Assembly (NCBI GenBank): GCA_028712075.1
Contig: JAQTQX010000007.1
Coordinates: 91,111-155,110 of the forward strand
Reading direction: 5' to 3'
From: Desulfuromonadaceae bacterium
GTDB taxonomy: Bacteria; Desulfobacterota; Desulfuromonadia; Geobacterales; Pseudopelobacteraceae
DNA: 64,000 nt
Shown: positions 9,935 through 19,365 of the stretch, in pieces
Layout: every line of letters begins with the position of its first letter
Position numbering within the stretch: the first letter of the stretch is position 1
Position numbers and translations under genes: made by a program
Notes under the pieces: generated by a model
Seen by the model: only the letters and a program-made list of their open reading frames with translations
Database searches by the model: none
Told to the model about the DNA's origin: nothing

Positions 9935-11614
9935 TTACTTCTTTGCCGCCCACGTATCCCGCAGGGTGACAATCCGGTTGAATACGAGTGTTCCGGAACC
10001 GGCGTCTTTTGGATCGAGACAGAAATAGCCCTGACGCTCAAACTGGTAGCGTGTTTCATCAACAGCATCTGCCAGCGATGCTTCAAGCCTGCAGTCGGTC
10101 AGGATTTGGACCGAGTCCGGGTTCAGGAATTGTTTATAGTCAATGCCGCCGCGATCCGGGTTCGGATCGCTGAACAACCGGTCGAACAGTCGTACCTCTG
10201 CGTTCACGGCATTCTCGGCGGACACCCAGTGAATAACCCCTTTAACCTTGCGCCCATCGGCAGTATGGATTCCCTCACGTGACGCAGGGTCATACTCGCC
10301 ATGCAGTTCAATTATCTCTCCATCCCCGTCCTTTACCACCGAGAGGCATGTGACAATGTAACCGGAGCGGAGCTTGACCTCTCCTCCGATAGTCAGGCGG
10401 TGGAAACCCTTGCTCGGCACTTCCATGAAATCGTCGGCATCAATCCAGATTTCACGGGAAAAAAGAATTGAGCGACTACCCATCTCCGGCCGCTGCGGAT
10501 GGTTGGCCGCAGTAAACTCTTCGGTCTGCCCAACCGGATAATTGTCAATGACCAGCTTGATCGGCCGTAACACCGCCATGGCGCGTGGCGCCGTCTCGTT
10601 AAGATGAGTGCGTACGCACTCTTCCAGAATAGAGACGTCAATCCACGAATCGCTCCGGCCAACCCCTATCTGTTCGCAGAAACTCCGTACCGCCGCCGAT
10701 GGATAGCCGCGCCGCCGCAATCCCTCAAGCGTCGGCAGGCGCGGATCATCCCACCCGGAAACGATGCCAAGCCGCACCAGTTCCTGCAGCTTTCGCTTGC
10801 TCATCACCGTATAGGTCAGATTCAGGCGGGCAAATTCGTACTGACGCGGCCGTGCCGGCACCGGCAGATTATCGAGAAACCACTCATAGAGCGGCTTGTG
10901 TGATTCAAACTCCAGTGTACAGATAGAGTGGGTGATGCCCTCGATGGCATCGGTCTGACCATGGGCGAAGTCATACATCGGGTAAATTTTCCAGGTGTCG
11001 CCAACATGAGGATGCGGGGTATGAATGATCCGGTACAGTACCGGGTCACGCAGATTCATATTGGGGGATGCCATATCAATCTTGGCACGCAGGACGCGGG
11101 TACCGTCAGGGAATTCGCCATCCTTCATGCGGCGGAACAGGTCACTGTTTTCCGCAACCGGGCGGCTGCGAAACGGACTTTCCGTTCCCGGTTCAGTCAG
11201 CGTACCGCGATATGCCCTGATCTGTTCCGCATTCAGATCTTCAACATACGCCTTTCCCTGTTCGATCAGGTACACCGCCCACTGGTACAGCTGATCGAAA
11301 TTGTCTGATGCATAATAGAGGTGTTTTCCCCAGTCAAAACCGAGCCAGCGGACACTCTCCTTGATTGAATCGATGTATTCCTGCTCTTCCTTGGCCGGAT
11401 TGGTATCATCAAAGCGCAGGTGGCAGCGGCCGCCGAAATCGCGCGCCAGGCCAAAATTGATACAGATCGACTTGGCGTGGCCGATATGAAGATAACCGTT
11501 CGGTTCTGGCGGAAAGCGGGTCACAATGCCGGCATGTTTGCCGCTTTTGAGGTCTTCATCGATAATGGTGCGAAGAAAATTGTTCGTAACTGGTGCTGCG
11601 ATCTCTTCAGGCAT
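9935..11614 (-). CDS. glnS: Glutaminyl-tRNA synthetase
   Basis: A 559-residue class I tRNA synthetase. The HIGH signature is at residues 43-46 within [14 protein letters not shown], and the KMSKS counterpart is VMSKRKL near 270. The C-terminal beta-barrel anticodon-binding domains follow. It charges tRNA-Gln with glutamine in the cytoplasm. Presence of GlnRS in a delta-proteobacterium is a feature shared with gamma-proteobacteria (family knowledge). It sits 36 bp after miaB; a 12-bp perfect palindrome ACCGCATGCGGT at 11635-11646 lies in that gap. Confidence 0.97.
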   Translation of the reverse strand: MPEEIAAPVTNNFLRTIIDEDLKSGKHAGIVTRFPPEPNGYLHIGHAKSICINFGLARDFGGRCHLRFDDTNPAKEEQEYIDSIKESVRWLGFDWGKHLYYASDNFDQLYQWAVYLIEQGKAYVEDLNAEQIRAYRGTLTEPGTESPFRSRPVAENSDLFRRMKDGEFPDGTRVLRAKIDMASPNMNLRDPVLYRIIHTPHPHVGDTWKIYPMYDFAHGQTDAIEGITHSICTLEFESHKPLYEWFLDNLPVPARPRQYEFARLNLTYTVMSKRKLQELVRLGIVSGWDDPRLPTLEGLRRRGYPSAAVRSFCEQIGVGRSDSWIDVSILEECVRTHLNETAPRAMAVLRPIKLVIDNYPVGQTEEFTAANHPQRPEMGSRSILFSREIWIDADDFMEVPSKGFHRLTIGGEVKLRSGYIVTCLSVVKDGDGEIIELHGEYDPASREGIHTADGRKVKGVIHWVSAENAVNAEVRLFDRLFSDPNPDRGGIDYKQFLNPDSVQILTDCRLEASLADAVDETRYQFERQGYFCLDPKDAGSGTLVFNRIVTLRDTWAAKK

Positions 11615-11650
11615 AAACTCCTCGAATCAAATTCACCGCATGCGGTAAAA

Positions 11651-12967
11651 TCATAGCCTATCCCCCAGAAATGAATTCGGGTAGGCTTTGGTAATTTTGA
11701 CAGCTACAAAAGTGCCGATCAGGGAACTGTCACCGGGAAAATTGACGATACGGCCGATATCGGACTTGCCAGACAGCTGGCCGGGCAGTCTCCCCTCCCC
11801 TTCAACCAGGACCGCCATCGTGCTACCGACATACGGCCGGCATATTTCCATAGTATGGCGACGCTGCAGCTCCATCAGACGATCAAGACGCGCCATTTTT
11901 ACCGTTTTTGGCAGATCATCAGATAATTCAGCCGCTTTGGTGCCGGGGCGCGGTGAATAGACAAACGAAAACAGATCAATGTAACGAACCTCTTCCATCA
12001 ACAGAAGCGTCTGCTCAAAATCAGCATCAGTCTCACCGGGAAAACCGACAATAATATCACCGGTAAAGACAATGTCCGGTCGGAGAGCTCTCAGTTTATG
12101 AACTTTGTCCAGATAGGTTTCGCGTGTATATCCGCGTCCCATATTCATTAAGACGGCATTACTGCCCGCTTGAGCCGGGAGGTGAATCTGTCCGGTCAGT
12201 TTTGTGACGTCACCAAAACAGGCGATCAGCTCATCAGACATATCCTTGGGGTGCGAGGTGGTAAAACGGATCCGTTCGATGCCATTTACATCAGCCACCA
12301 GTCGGATCAGTTCGGCGAATGAAAGTTCACTGCTACTTTTGAGACCGTAGGAATTGACATTCTGGCCCAGCAGAATAACCTCTTTGACCCCTTCCTCGGC
12401 AAGCTGCCTGACTTCTGCCAGAATATCCGCCGAGCGCCGGCTGATTTCGCGGCCACGCACATACGGCACGACGCAGTACGAACAGAAATTGTCACACCCC
12501 TGCATAACCGTTACAAAGCGCGAAAGACGTGATTCTCCGCTGATTGGGGGAAACAGGTCCAGACGCAGTTCGTTATCGATAAAGGCTGTTTCGGAACGGC
12601 GCTCGCCCCGTTCTGCAGAGCGCACCATATCCGGCAGCAGATGCAGATTATGCGTGCCGATCACCAGATCCAGATACGGAAGTTTGCGGAGAAGTGCCTC
12701 CCCCTCCTGCTGGGCCACGCAGCCGCCCACTGCAATAATCTGTTTTTTGCCATCCCGTTTGTAAATACGCAGATTTGCCAGTCGCCGGTACACCTTTTCC
12801 TCCGCTCCGCCCCGCACACTACAAGTATTGAGCAGGATCATATCAGAGGAGGCTGCGTCGTTCGTCGGGGCATAGCCAAGGTCGGCCAGCATTGAAACAA
12901 TTCGTTCGGAATCATTGACATTCATCTGGCAGCCGAATGTTTCTATGTAAAGAAGTTTATCGAACAT
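11651..12967 (-). CDS. miaB: tRNA methylthiotransferase MiaB
   Basis: A 438-residue radical-SAM methylthiotransferase that adds the 2-methylthio group to i6A37 of tRNAs. The N-terminal UPF0004 domain has the cluster cysteines starting at C13 (FGCQMN), the radical-SAM motif CDNFCSYC is near residue 160, and a TRAM domain ends the protein (VEGEGRLPGQLSGKSDIGR). It is the first gene of a minus-strand group leading to glnS. The promoter should lie between 12968 and 13111, where a perfect 33-bp palindrome sits. Confidence 0.97.
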   Translation of the reverse strand: MFDKLLYIETFGCQMNVNDSERIVSMLADLGYAPTNDAASSDMILLNTCSVRGGAEEKVYRRLANLRIYKRDGKKQIIAVGGCVAQQEGEALLRKLPYLDLVIGTHNLHLLPDMVRSAERGERRSETAFIDNELRLDLFPPISGESRLSRFVTVMQGCDNFCSYCVVPYVRGREISRRSADILAEVRQLAEEGVKEVILLGQNVNSYGLKSSSELSFAELIRLVADVNGIERIRFTTSHPKDMSDELIACFGDVTKLTGQIHLPAQAGSNAVLMNMGRGYTRETYLDKVHKLRALRPDIVFTGDIIVGFPGETDADFEQTLLLMEEVRYIDLFSFVYSPRPGTKAAELSDDLPKTVKMARLDRLMELQRRHTMEICRPYVGSTMAVLVEGEGRLPGQLSGKSDIGRIVNFPGDSSLIGTFVAVKITKAYPNSFLGDRL

Positions 12968-12996
12968 AAGAAGGTCGAACCTTATACGCGATAACT

Positions 12997-13029
12997 GTTC
13001 AAAAAGTCAATAGAATTGACTTTTTGAAC
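12997..13029. repeat. Perfect inverted repeat between miaB and yrfG
   Basis: Two 15-base arms, GTTCAAAAAGTCAAT and its exact complement, are separated by AGA. The element lies 30 bp before miaB and about 80 bp before the oppositely oriented nucleotidase gene. It is AT-rich with no T-run suited to a terminator for either flanking gene, since both are transcribed away from it. It may be an operator for one or both divergent genes, or a dispersed palindrome. Confidence 0.8.
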
Positions 13030-13111
13030 ACGAAGTCTCCGATTCTCCGGCTTGACAATTACCGTATCAGAAACGTATTCTCGGCACGGAAAAGTGGCGG
13101 AAGGAGGAACA

Positions 13112-13804
13112 TTGAATATTCGAATCGACTGGAACGACATTGACACCGTCCTGCTGGATATGGACGGCACCATCCTTGATCGCCATTTTGACGACCATTT
13201 CTGGCTGGAGCACGTGCCGAAACGATGGTCCCAGCAAAACCACACGACTCTTGAATATGCGAAGAAGCATCTGTACAGCCTGTTTCGCAGCCAGGAAAAC
13301 ACGCTCAACTGGACAGATCTCGATTATTGGTCCGATCGCCTTGCGCTTGACATTCCAGTGCTCAAGCATGAGGTTGGGCATCTGATTGCTGTCCATCCGT
13401 ATGTAATTGAATTTCTGTTATTTTTGAAACATTCGGGGAAAATGGTCTGGTTGGTCACCAATGCCCACTCAAAAACACTTGGTCTCAAGATGAAAAGCAC
13501 CCGCATCGGACCATATTTTGACGGCATCGTTTCCGCGCATCAGGTTGGACTACCCAAAGAAGACGGACGCTTTTGGAGGAAACTGCAGGATTTTATCTGC
13601 TACGATCCGGAACGAACCATGCTGGGTGAAGACAGCGAAACAAATCTGACAACAGCGCAGGAGTTCCAAATCCACTATCTGATTTATATCAGCCGCTACA
13701 GCTCAAAAGTCGACCCACGCCCGTCGGAGCTCTTCCCGACAATCGATTATTTCAACAGACTGATTCCGGAACCGGGAAACAGTTGCATAACTATCGTCAG
13801 ATAA
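13112..13804 (+). CDS. HAD-family GMP/IMP nucleotidase (YrfG-like)
   Basis: A 230-residue HAD phosphatase. Motif I is DTVLLDMDGTILD, motif II is LVTNAHSKT, and the motif III lysine is in GLPKEDGRFW; motif IV is LGEDSETN, where YrfG-type enzymes have IDDSE, so a Glu replaces the first Asp. The N-terminus through LNWTDLDYWSDRLALDI closely follows the YrfG purine nucleotidase pattern, so dephosphorylation of IMP or GMP is likely. TTG at 13112 was chosen because GGAGG lies just upstream and matches the family N-terminus; the upstream ATG at 13052 would add 20 unrelated residues. Confidence 0.85.
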   Translation: MNIRIDWNDIDTVLLDMDGTILDRHFDDHFWLEHVPKRWSQQNHTTLEYAKKHLYSLFRSQENTLNWTDLDYWSDRLALDIPVLKHEVGHLIAVHPYVIEFLLFLKHSGKMVWLVTNAHSKTLGLKMKSTRIGPYFDGIVSAHQVGLPKEDGRFWRKLQDFICYDPERTMLGEDSETNLTTAQEFQIHYLIYISRYSSKVDPRPSELFPTIDYFNRLIPEPGNSCITIVR

Positions 13805-13805
13805 G

Positions 13806-14150
13806 TTATTTCATCCTGCTCAGTAACGTCCTGAACTTTTCCAGTTTTGATGAACCCTCTTCAATCAGCCGGATTAGGTCTTTTCGTGCCCCGCCAGCCA
13901 CATCTTTCCCTTTTTCCAACAGATCGTCGGTTTTTTCTCCGATTGTTTCCACAAGATTGGAGACATTTGCCGCAAGATCATCAACGACCTCATCAGCGCG
14001 ATGACCGACCTTTTTCGAGTAACGCAGAATGTCTTTTCTTGTTCTGCTTCCGGATTGCGGTGCAAACAGCAGTGTCAACCCTGCTCCTATCACACCGCCG
14101 GCAAAGATCAGTAACGCAGCGGCTGCAACTTTTTTATCCCTGTCTTCCAT
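13806..14150 (-). CDS. YtxH-like membrane-anchored protein
   Basis: A 114-residue protein with one N-terminal transmembrane segment (AAAALLIFAGGVIGAGLTLL) followed by FAPQSGSRTRKD, the signature start of YtxH-domain proteins, and a long charged helical tail. YtxH proteins are associated with general stress responses, but their mechanism is unknown. GGGAGG lies six bases before the ATG. It converges on the nucleotidase gene with only one base between the stops, leaving no room for separate terminators. Confidence 0.8.
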   Translation of the reverse strand: MEDRDKKVAAAALLIFAGGVIGAGLTLLFAPQSGSRTRKDILRYSKKVGHRADEVVDDLAANVSNLVETIGEKTDDLLEKGKDVAGGARKDLIRLIEEGSSKLEKFRTLLSRMK

Positions 14151-14286
14151 ATATTACCTCCCGTCAAATGTCCTGTGCTCTGATAATAACCATTCTGACA
14201 GATATGGCAAGCCCTATACCACTTTATCTTTTTGCAAAAAAGTGTACTATTGTTCATGCGTTCAGCTGTAATCAAAGGATACTCAC

Positions 14287-15396
14287 ATGAAAAATACCAT
14301 CTATGACGTTCTGATCATCGGCGGCGGTCCTGCCGGCCTTTCGACGGCCTATCTCTGCCACAAGCATAATCTTTCCTACCTGGTGCTCGAATCAGGCAAA
14401 GCAATTTTTCAAGGGATTGCCAACACCTACCCTGAAGGAAAGCTGGTGTATGCCTCAAAGCCAAAGGACGCCCCCCAGCCGTTTATGGTGGATGAACTGC
14501 GCCCACCTGACAAGCCGGTGACTGTGGAGAGTTATCTGCAGTATGTGCAGCACTTTGTTCAGCATGAAAATCTTCATATTCAGACGGAAGTTGATTTTGA
14601 AGATATCAAGGATGAACGAGACGGCCTAACGGTTATGACATCAAAAGGCGCGTACAAAGCAAAAAAAGTCATCCTCTCCTTCGGCAGCAATATACCACGT
14701 GAACTGTCGGTCTATGGCGATGCCAAAATGGTGGCAAAAAATGTTGATGACGCCAGCAAATATATCGGCATAAAAACGCTGGTGATCGGCGGAGGTAATA
14801 CTGCTGCTGATGTAATCATCAACATTCTCAGAACCAAGCGTGAGGCGGGGGATACCAATCCGGTCTACTGGGCGCACAAGGCGGAGATATTTGATGTTAA
14901 CAAGGAAACGGCACAGCGTCTCGGCGAAGAGATACTTCTCGGAGGCAATATCAGACTGTTGCCCGGTGCAACACCTCGCATCGGTGAAGTTGATGACGAG
15001 GGTGTTGATCGTCTGGTTATCCGCATCAACGAGTTCAAACAGGCTGACGGCATCGATCTCTACCACGCCTTGAGCTTTCCGATGCAGAACGTCATCGCCT
15101 GCATCGGCTCTCAGGGGCCGGTGCCGATCTTCGACAAACTGAATATCCAAAGTATTGCCTGCACCGCCGGAGTCTGCAAGATTGCCAAAGAGGGGGAACG
15201 ACTGGTGCTGCTGTCCGCCGAGTTTGAATCGACGCGCAAAGGTGTCTATGTTATCGGTGGAGCGATTTCGCCGTCATATATGAAAATCAGTGAAGGGTCC
15301 ATTACTGAAGAAAAACATCCCAACCTCATCTATACCGCCATCAATGATGCGTACTACGTGGTTGAAGCCATTCGGGCAAAGCTGGGCAAATCATGA
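14287..15396 (+). CDS. FAD/NAD(P)-binding oxidoreductase
   Basis: A 369-residue flavoprotein of the thioredoxin-reductase-like fold. The FAD-binding motif GGGPAGLSTAY is at about residues 12-22 and a second dinucleotide fold (LVIGGGNTAADVI) near residue 165. There is no CxxC redox pair in the NADPH domain, so it is not a true thioredoxin reductase; it more resembles YpdA or ferredoxin-NADP reductase-like proteins. The substrate cannot be told. AGGA lies seven bases before ATG. It overlaps the following HPt gene by 4 bp (ATGA), an unusual pairing. Confidence 0.82.
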   Translation: MKNTIYDVLIIGGGPAGLSTAYLCHKHNLSYLVLESGKAIFQGIANTYPEGKLVYASKPKDAPQPFMVDELRPPDKPVTVESYLQYVQHFVQHENLHIQTEVDFEDIKDERDGLTVMTSKGAYKAKKVILSFGSNIPRELSVYGDAKMVAKNVDDASKYIGIKTLVIGGGNTAADVIINILRTKREAGDTNPVYWAHKAEIFDVNKETAQRLGEEILLGGNIRLLPGATPRIGEVDDEGVDRLVIRINEFKQADGIDLYHALSFPMQNVIACIGSQGPVPIFDKLNIQSIACTAGVCKIAKEGERLVLLSAEFESTRKGVYVIGGAISPSYMKISEGSITEEKHPNLIYTAINDAYYVVEAIRAKLGKS

Positions 15397-15830
15397 CTCC
15401 TTCAATTCCTTCCGCCACAGATGGTATCGCAAACCTCCCGGAAGAACTGCCCGGCATTGTAATCCTGAACGGTCTGAAGATGTGTAACTACAAACAGCCC
15501 CTCTACCGGGAGCTCTTGATAAAGTTTTTGAATTCCAAACGGTGCGAGGCTGACGAAATCCGTTTGCTACTGACTTCTGGCGATCGTGACACGGCGGGGA
15601 GAAAAGCTCACAGCATGAAATCAGTATCAGGAATCCTTGGTGCTGATTCCCTCTCTGAAACAGCACGACAGCTTGAAGAAACCATTAACAGCGGAGCAGA
15701 CAATCTGTTGCATACCCACCTGGAGAGTTTTGAAGATGCGTTGAAGAGTGTCATAAACGGACTGGACGCCGCATTCGGCGCAGAAACTGATGAAAGCATG
15801 GAGGAACGCCGCCGGCAGAGCTCCGTATGA
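15393..15830 (+). CDS. Orphan HPt-domain phosphotransfer protein
   Basis: A 145-residue protein with a histidine phosphotransfer domain: the phosphoacceptor is H73 in RKAHSMKSVSGILGA, set in a helical bundle with downstream LSETARQLEETI. No kinase or receiver domain is present, so it must exchange phosphate with partners encoded elsewhere, or possibly with proteins of the Che operon or the kinase at 35817 (inference). It is translationally coupled to the flavoprotein. Its stop is only 4 bp from the convergent end of oleD. Confidence 0.82.
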   Translation: MTPSIPSATDGIANLPEELPGIVILNGLKMCNYKQPLYRELLIKFLNSKRCEADEIRLLLTSGDRDTAGRKAHSMKSVSGILGADSLSETARQLEETINSGADNLLHTHLESFEDALKSVINGLDAAFGAETDESMEERRRQSSV

Positions 15831-15833
15831 CTG

Positions 15834-16829
15834 TCACTCCCTGACCTCCTGAAACCACTGCCGTAACCGTAACAAACCATCCTGAAGTGAAATTTCCGGG
15901 TCGTAGCCAAAATCGCGGCGGGCGGCGCCGATGTCAAACCAGTGGGCAGCTGCAAGCTCGTGTGCAACAAAGCGGGTCATAGGAGGCTCCCCGGCCAGCC
16001 GGAACAGTCCCCATATCCCTTCGCAGATAACGCCGAGAGTAGTGGCAACTATCGGTGAAACCGTTCGGGTAAGCGGGGGGAGATCTGCGGCGGCAAGTAT
16101 GTGGTTTACCATGTCCCACAACGGCAGCGGTTCGCCATCACTGATAAAATAGCATTTTCCCGCGAGGGCTGAACGGGGGAAAAGGCTGTCGGCAGCTAGC
16201 AGATGGGCGCGGGCGGCGTTGTCAACGTACACCGTATCCACCAGATTAGCACGAGTTCCGATCCGGCGCAGCTTTCCGGCACGCGCCCTGGCCACAATAC
16301 GCGGGACAAGATGATTGTCGCCTGGCCCCCAGATCAAATGCGGTCGAAGCACCACCACAGCAAGTTCGTCAGAATTGGCCCCACGCACCAGCCGCTCGGC
16401 CAATGCCTTTGTCGCAGGGTAGTTTGCCTCATATCGGGACGGATACGGGAGCGTTTCATCGCCACCTTCCACATCACTACCGTCGAAGACTACGCTTGGT
16501 GAGCTGGTGTAGACCAGTCTGCCGACTCCATTGCTCCTGCAGGCATCCACAACGTTCCTGGTGCCGACCACGTTAGCCCCGAAGAAGTCATGATAAGCCC
16601 CCCAGATGCCGGCCTTTGCGGCAACATGGAACACCAGATCACATCCCTTGACAGCCCTGTTGACAGCGTCACTGTCCGCAAGATCACCTCTGAACTGTTC
16701 CACGCCGAGTGCGGTGAGATTAGCGTACTCACTCCGCGAGAAACTGCGCACCTCATCGCCACGTTCACGCAGCATCCTGACAATGACACCGCCGAGAAAG
16801 CCGCCTCCTCCGGTAACAAGGACGTTCAC
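15834..16829 (-). CDS. oleD: OleD, NAD(P)H-dependent 2-alkyl-3-ketoacid reductase
   Basis: A 331-residue short-chain dehydrogenase/epimerase. The cofactor loop TGGGGFLG is at residues 6-13, with a Ser (YTSSPSVV) and the YxxxK pair in NYPATKALAE. In olefin biosynthesis OleD reduces the 2-alkyl-3-keto acid made by OleA to the hydroxy acid. Identification rests on family features plus position directly after oleA, oleB and oleC. Its ATG overlaps the oleC stop by 4 bp. It is the last gene of the seven-gene operon. Confidence 0.88.
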   Translation of the reverse strand: MNVLVTGGGGFLGGVIVRMLRERGDEVRSFSRSEYANLTALGVEQFRGDLADSDAVNRAVKGCDLVFHVAAKAGIWGAYHDFFGANVVGTRNVVDACRSNGVGRLVYTSSPSVVFDGSDVEGGDETLPYPSRYEANYPATKALAERLVRGANSDELAVVVLRPHLIWGPGDNHLVPRIVARARAGKLRRIGTRANLVDTVYVDNAARAHLLAADSLFPRSALAGKCYFISDGEPLPLWDMVNHILAAADLPPLTRTVSPIVATTLGVICEGIWGLFRLAGEPPMTRFVAHELAAAHWFDIGAARRDFGYDPEISLQDGLLRLRQWFQEVRE

Positions 16830-18469
16830 GACAATTTCCGTTCCGCCCAGACGGCAAGTTTTTCACGGAATATTTTTGCATTGTGGCGAATATCGACCGG
16901 AAAGGCCGGATGGAACAGAATATGCCTGATACTCCTGGTATGAGGGTAGCTGCTCCCCAGCTGCAGCAGCTCCTGCCTGATCCGTTCCTGCTCCTTTTTA
17001 TGGATACCCGGTTCTAGTTCGACACAGAGTGCCGGACGTTTGAGCCCTTTTGCGGCGTTGATCCCGACCAGAGCGGTGCGGAATACGTCCGGGTGTGTAT
17101 TGAAAACCCCCTCTACCGGAACAGTGTACAGGGTTTCTTTTTCCGTGATGACACGGTGTGCCTTGCGACCGCAAAACCAGATGCGCCCGGAATTGTCCCG
17201 ATACCCGACATCACCCATGCGATGCCAGACACATCCGGATGGGTCAGCAATTTTTGCCATTCGGGTCGCCTCCGGACGATTCAGGTACGCTGCGCTGACC
17301 TGCGGGCCGCGCACCGTGATCTCTCCGACTTCCCACTCGGCAAGTATCAGCTCACCGCTCCAGACATCAACCGGAACATCGCTGATCGGTATAATGGCCA
17401 GAGTTATGCTTTTCACCGGACGGCCGATACAGACACCAAAACCTTTCCCGCTCATCTGCCCGGTTTCAGCAATAATTTCGCGGCTTCCGATGGAACTGAC
17501 CGGCAGCGCCTCGGTAGCGCCGTAGGGAGTGAATATTTCGGCATCTTCCGGCAGCAGTGCGGCAAAACGCTCCAGAACAGCAGCCGGCACCGGTGCACCG
17601 GCAGATATAACTCGTTTTAAAGAGCCGAGTTTAATCCCTTTTGTCACGCCATAGCGACCAACACGATTGAGCAGTGCCGGTGAGCCGAACATGGTCGTCG
17701 CCGAAAAATCTGCTGCCGGTCCGAGAATCTTGCGCGGATTAACCGTTCCCGGGCGGGTGAAGTCCATCTGCGGTATCAGCGCAGTCATGCCAAGCGCCGG
17801 CGCAAACAGGGCAAACAGAGGGAACGTCGGCAGATCAATCTCTCCCGGCTTGATATTGTACATCTCTTTCAACGCATCAACCTGCGCGGCAAAAGTTCCG
17901 TGAGTATACACCGCCCCCTTCGGCGGACCGGTGCTGCCGCTGGTAAAAAGGATTGCGGCAGTTTCGTTACGCAAGGTGGCAGCCGGTGTGAATGGCGAGG
18001 CACCGGTTTCCATTCGGCGTACTTCCGCAAAAGGTATGCCTCCCCAGAAACGCCCGCCGCCAACGGTCACCAGGATGCGCAGCGAGGCGCGTCCCCATCC
18101 GAGGAGCCGCCGCGCCAAGTGCGCCTTCGGGATGCCGATGAAAGCTTCAGGTGCAGCATCAGCCAGACACCCTTTCATGTTGCGCGCCCCTATGCCGGGA
18201 TCGATAAAAACCGGTACGGCGCCGACCTTGAACAGGGCAAACGTAATGGCAAACAGTTCCGGAGAGGGGGGAACCAACAGCGCGACGCGCATGCCACGGG
18301 AAATGCCTATGCGCACTAATCCCTGTCCCACCCGGTTACTTTCCTGCTCAAGCTCCCGAAAACTCAAACTGCGCGCTTCCTGGGGGAATATAATGGCGGG
18401 AGTGGCCGGCTGGAGTCTGGCCATTTCAGTCAACGGGCGGGATATGTTGACGATGTCGGCAACAGTCAT
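16826..18469 (-). CDS. oleC: OleC, beta-lactone synthetase
   Basis: A 547-residue member of the AMP-dependent synthetase superfamily. The P-loop-like motif ILFTSGSTGPPKGAVYTH lies near residue 180 and FTPYGATEALP near 310. OleC uses ATP to convert the 2-alkyl-3-hydroxy acid to a beta-lactone rather than making a CoA thioester (known for the family). Standard acyl-CoA ligases are the alternative, but the context between oleB and oleD makes OleC the best call. Starts and stops overlap both neighbours by 4 bp. Confidence 0.9.
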   Translation of the reverse strand: MTVADIVNISRPLTEMARLQPATPAIIFPQEARSLSFRELEQESNRVGQGLVRIGISRGMRVALLVPPSPELFAITFALFKVGAVPVFIDPGIGARNMKGCLADAAPEAFIGIPKAHLARRLLGWGRASLRILVTVGGGRFWGGIPFAEVRRMETGASPFTPAATLRNETAAILFTSGSTGPPKGAVYTHGTFAAQVDALKEMYNIKPGEIDLPTFPLFALFAPALGMTALIPQMDFTRPGTVNPRKILGPAADFSATTMFGSPALLNRVGRYGVTKGIKLGSLKRVISAGAPVPAAVLERFAALLPEDAEIFTPYGATEALPVSSIGSREIIAETGQMSGKGFGVCIGRPVKSITLAIIPISDVPVDVWSGELILAEWEVGEITVRGPQVSAAYLNRPEATRMAKIADPSGCVWHRMGDVGYRDNSGRIWFCGRKAHRVITEKETLYTVPVEGVFNTHPDVFRTALVGINAAKGLKRPALCVELEPGIHKKEQERIRQELLQLGSSYPHTRSIRHILFHPAFPVDIRHNAKIFREKLAVWAERKLS

Positions 18470-19365
18470 GGCTGGATGTTTGTCCGTTCAAGAAAAGTGG
18501 TTATCAGAGGTATGACCTCATCCTTGGCATCCTCAAGTATGTAATGCCCGCAATCGGCATACCGGTGAATTTCGGCGTCAGGGAAGCGCCGCTGCCACTC
18601 CGCCAGAAAATGCCGATCAAAAACAAAATCCAGCTCACCCCAACAGATCAATATCGGCAGATGACTGAACTGCCCGATGCCGGAAGCAACGGAGCTCACC
18701 AGATCATAACCGCGGTCGGCCGGCTTTAGCGGAATATCCTGCACGAAGCGGAGCGTGGCGATGCGATTCTGCCATGAGTTGTAGGGATATTGGTACAGGG
18801 CACGCAGCGAGGCGTTCATTGGATTGCGTTTGCAGCCGACGTAGGAGGCAGCGACACTGAAGGCGTTGAAACCGCGCACCAGCAGCGTACCGACAGGAGT
18901 GTCCCGACAGATGCGCAACCCCGGGGGAAACTGTTTTTCTGGTGGCAGATGGAACGCGCCGGTATTAAGTATGACCAGCCGCGCGATCCTTTCAGGATGC
19001 CGCACCGCGTAGGCCATGCCGATCATGCCACCCCAGTCGTGAACCACGAGGGTAATATTCTTCTGGATTTCCAGCTTCTCCAGCAGCAGTTCCAGGTCGT
19101 CAACCCGCCGGAAGAGGGTATAATCATAGCCGTCGTCGCCCGGCTTGTCAGACAGGCCGCAGCCGATATGATCCGGCACGACGCAGCGATAGCTGTCCCG
19201 CAGAGCTATAACGAGATTGCGGTAATAAAACGACCAGGAGGGATTGCCATGCACCATAACCACCGGCGCGCCGCTCCCTTCGTCGAGATAGTGATAACCA
19301 AGGCCACCAATATCGAGGCGTTTGCCGGTGAAGGGGTACTCTTTTTCGAGAGCAGCTGCTACCAT
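18466..19365 (-). CDS. oleB: OleB, beta-lactone decarboxylase
   Basis: A 299-residue alpha/beta hydrolase of the haloalkane-dehalogenase subfamily. The oxyanion motif HGNPSWSF is at residues 39-46, the nucleophile is D110 in VVHDWGG, and the late histidine is in YADCGHYILED. OleB removes CO2 from the beta-lactone to give the final cis-olefin. It is a separate protein here, not an OleBC fusion as in some Gram-positive bacteria. The ATG overlaps the end of oleA by 7 bp, and the stop overlaps oleC by 4 bp. Confidence 0.9.
   Translation of the reverse strand: MVAAALEKEYPFTGKRLDIGGLGYHYLDEGSGAPVVMVHGNPSWSFYYRNLVIALRDSYRCVVPDHIGCGLSDKPGDDGYDYTLFRRVDDLELLLEKLEIQKNITLVVHDWGGMIGMAYAVRHPERIARLVILNTGAFHLPPEKQFPPGLRICRDTPVGTLLVRGFNAFSVAASYVGCKRNPMNASLRALYQYPYNSWQNRIATLRFVQDIPLKPADRGYDLVSSVASGIGQFSHLPILICWGELDFVFDRHFLAEWQRRFPDAEIHRYADCGHYILEDAKDEVIPLITTFLERTNIQP

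Noticed and set aside
14151..14286. A sigma-70 promoter with TACTAT before the flavoprotein gene.
   Set aside because: No matching -35 hexamer at proper spacing; likely a promoter region but no element can be named with confidence.
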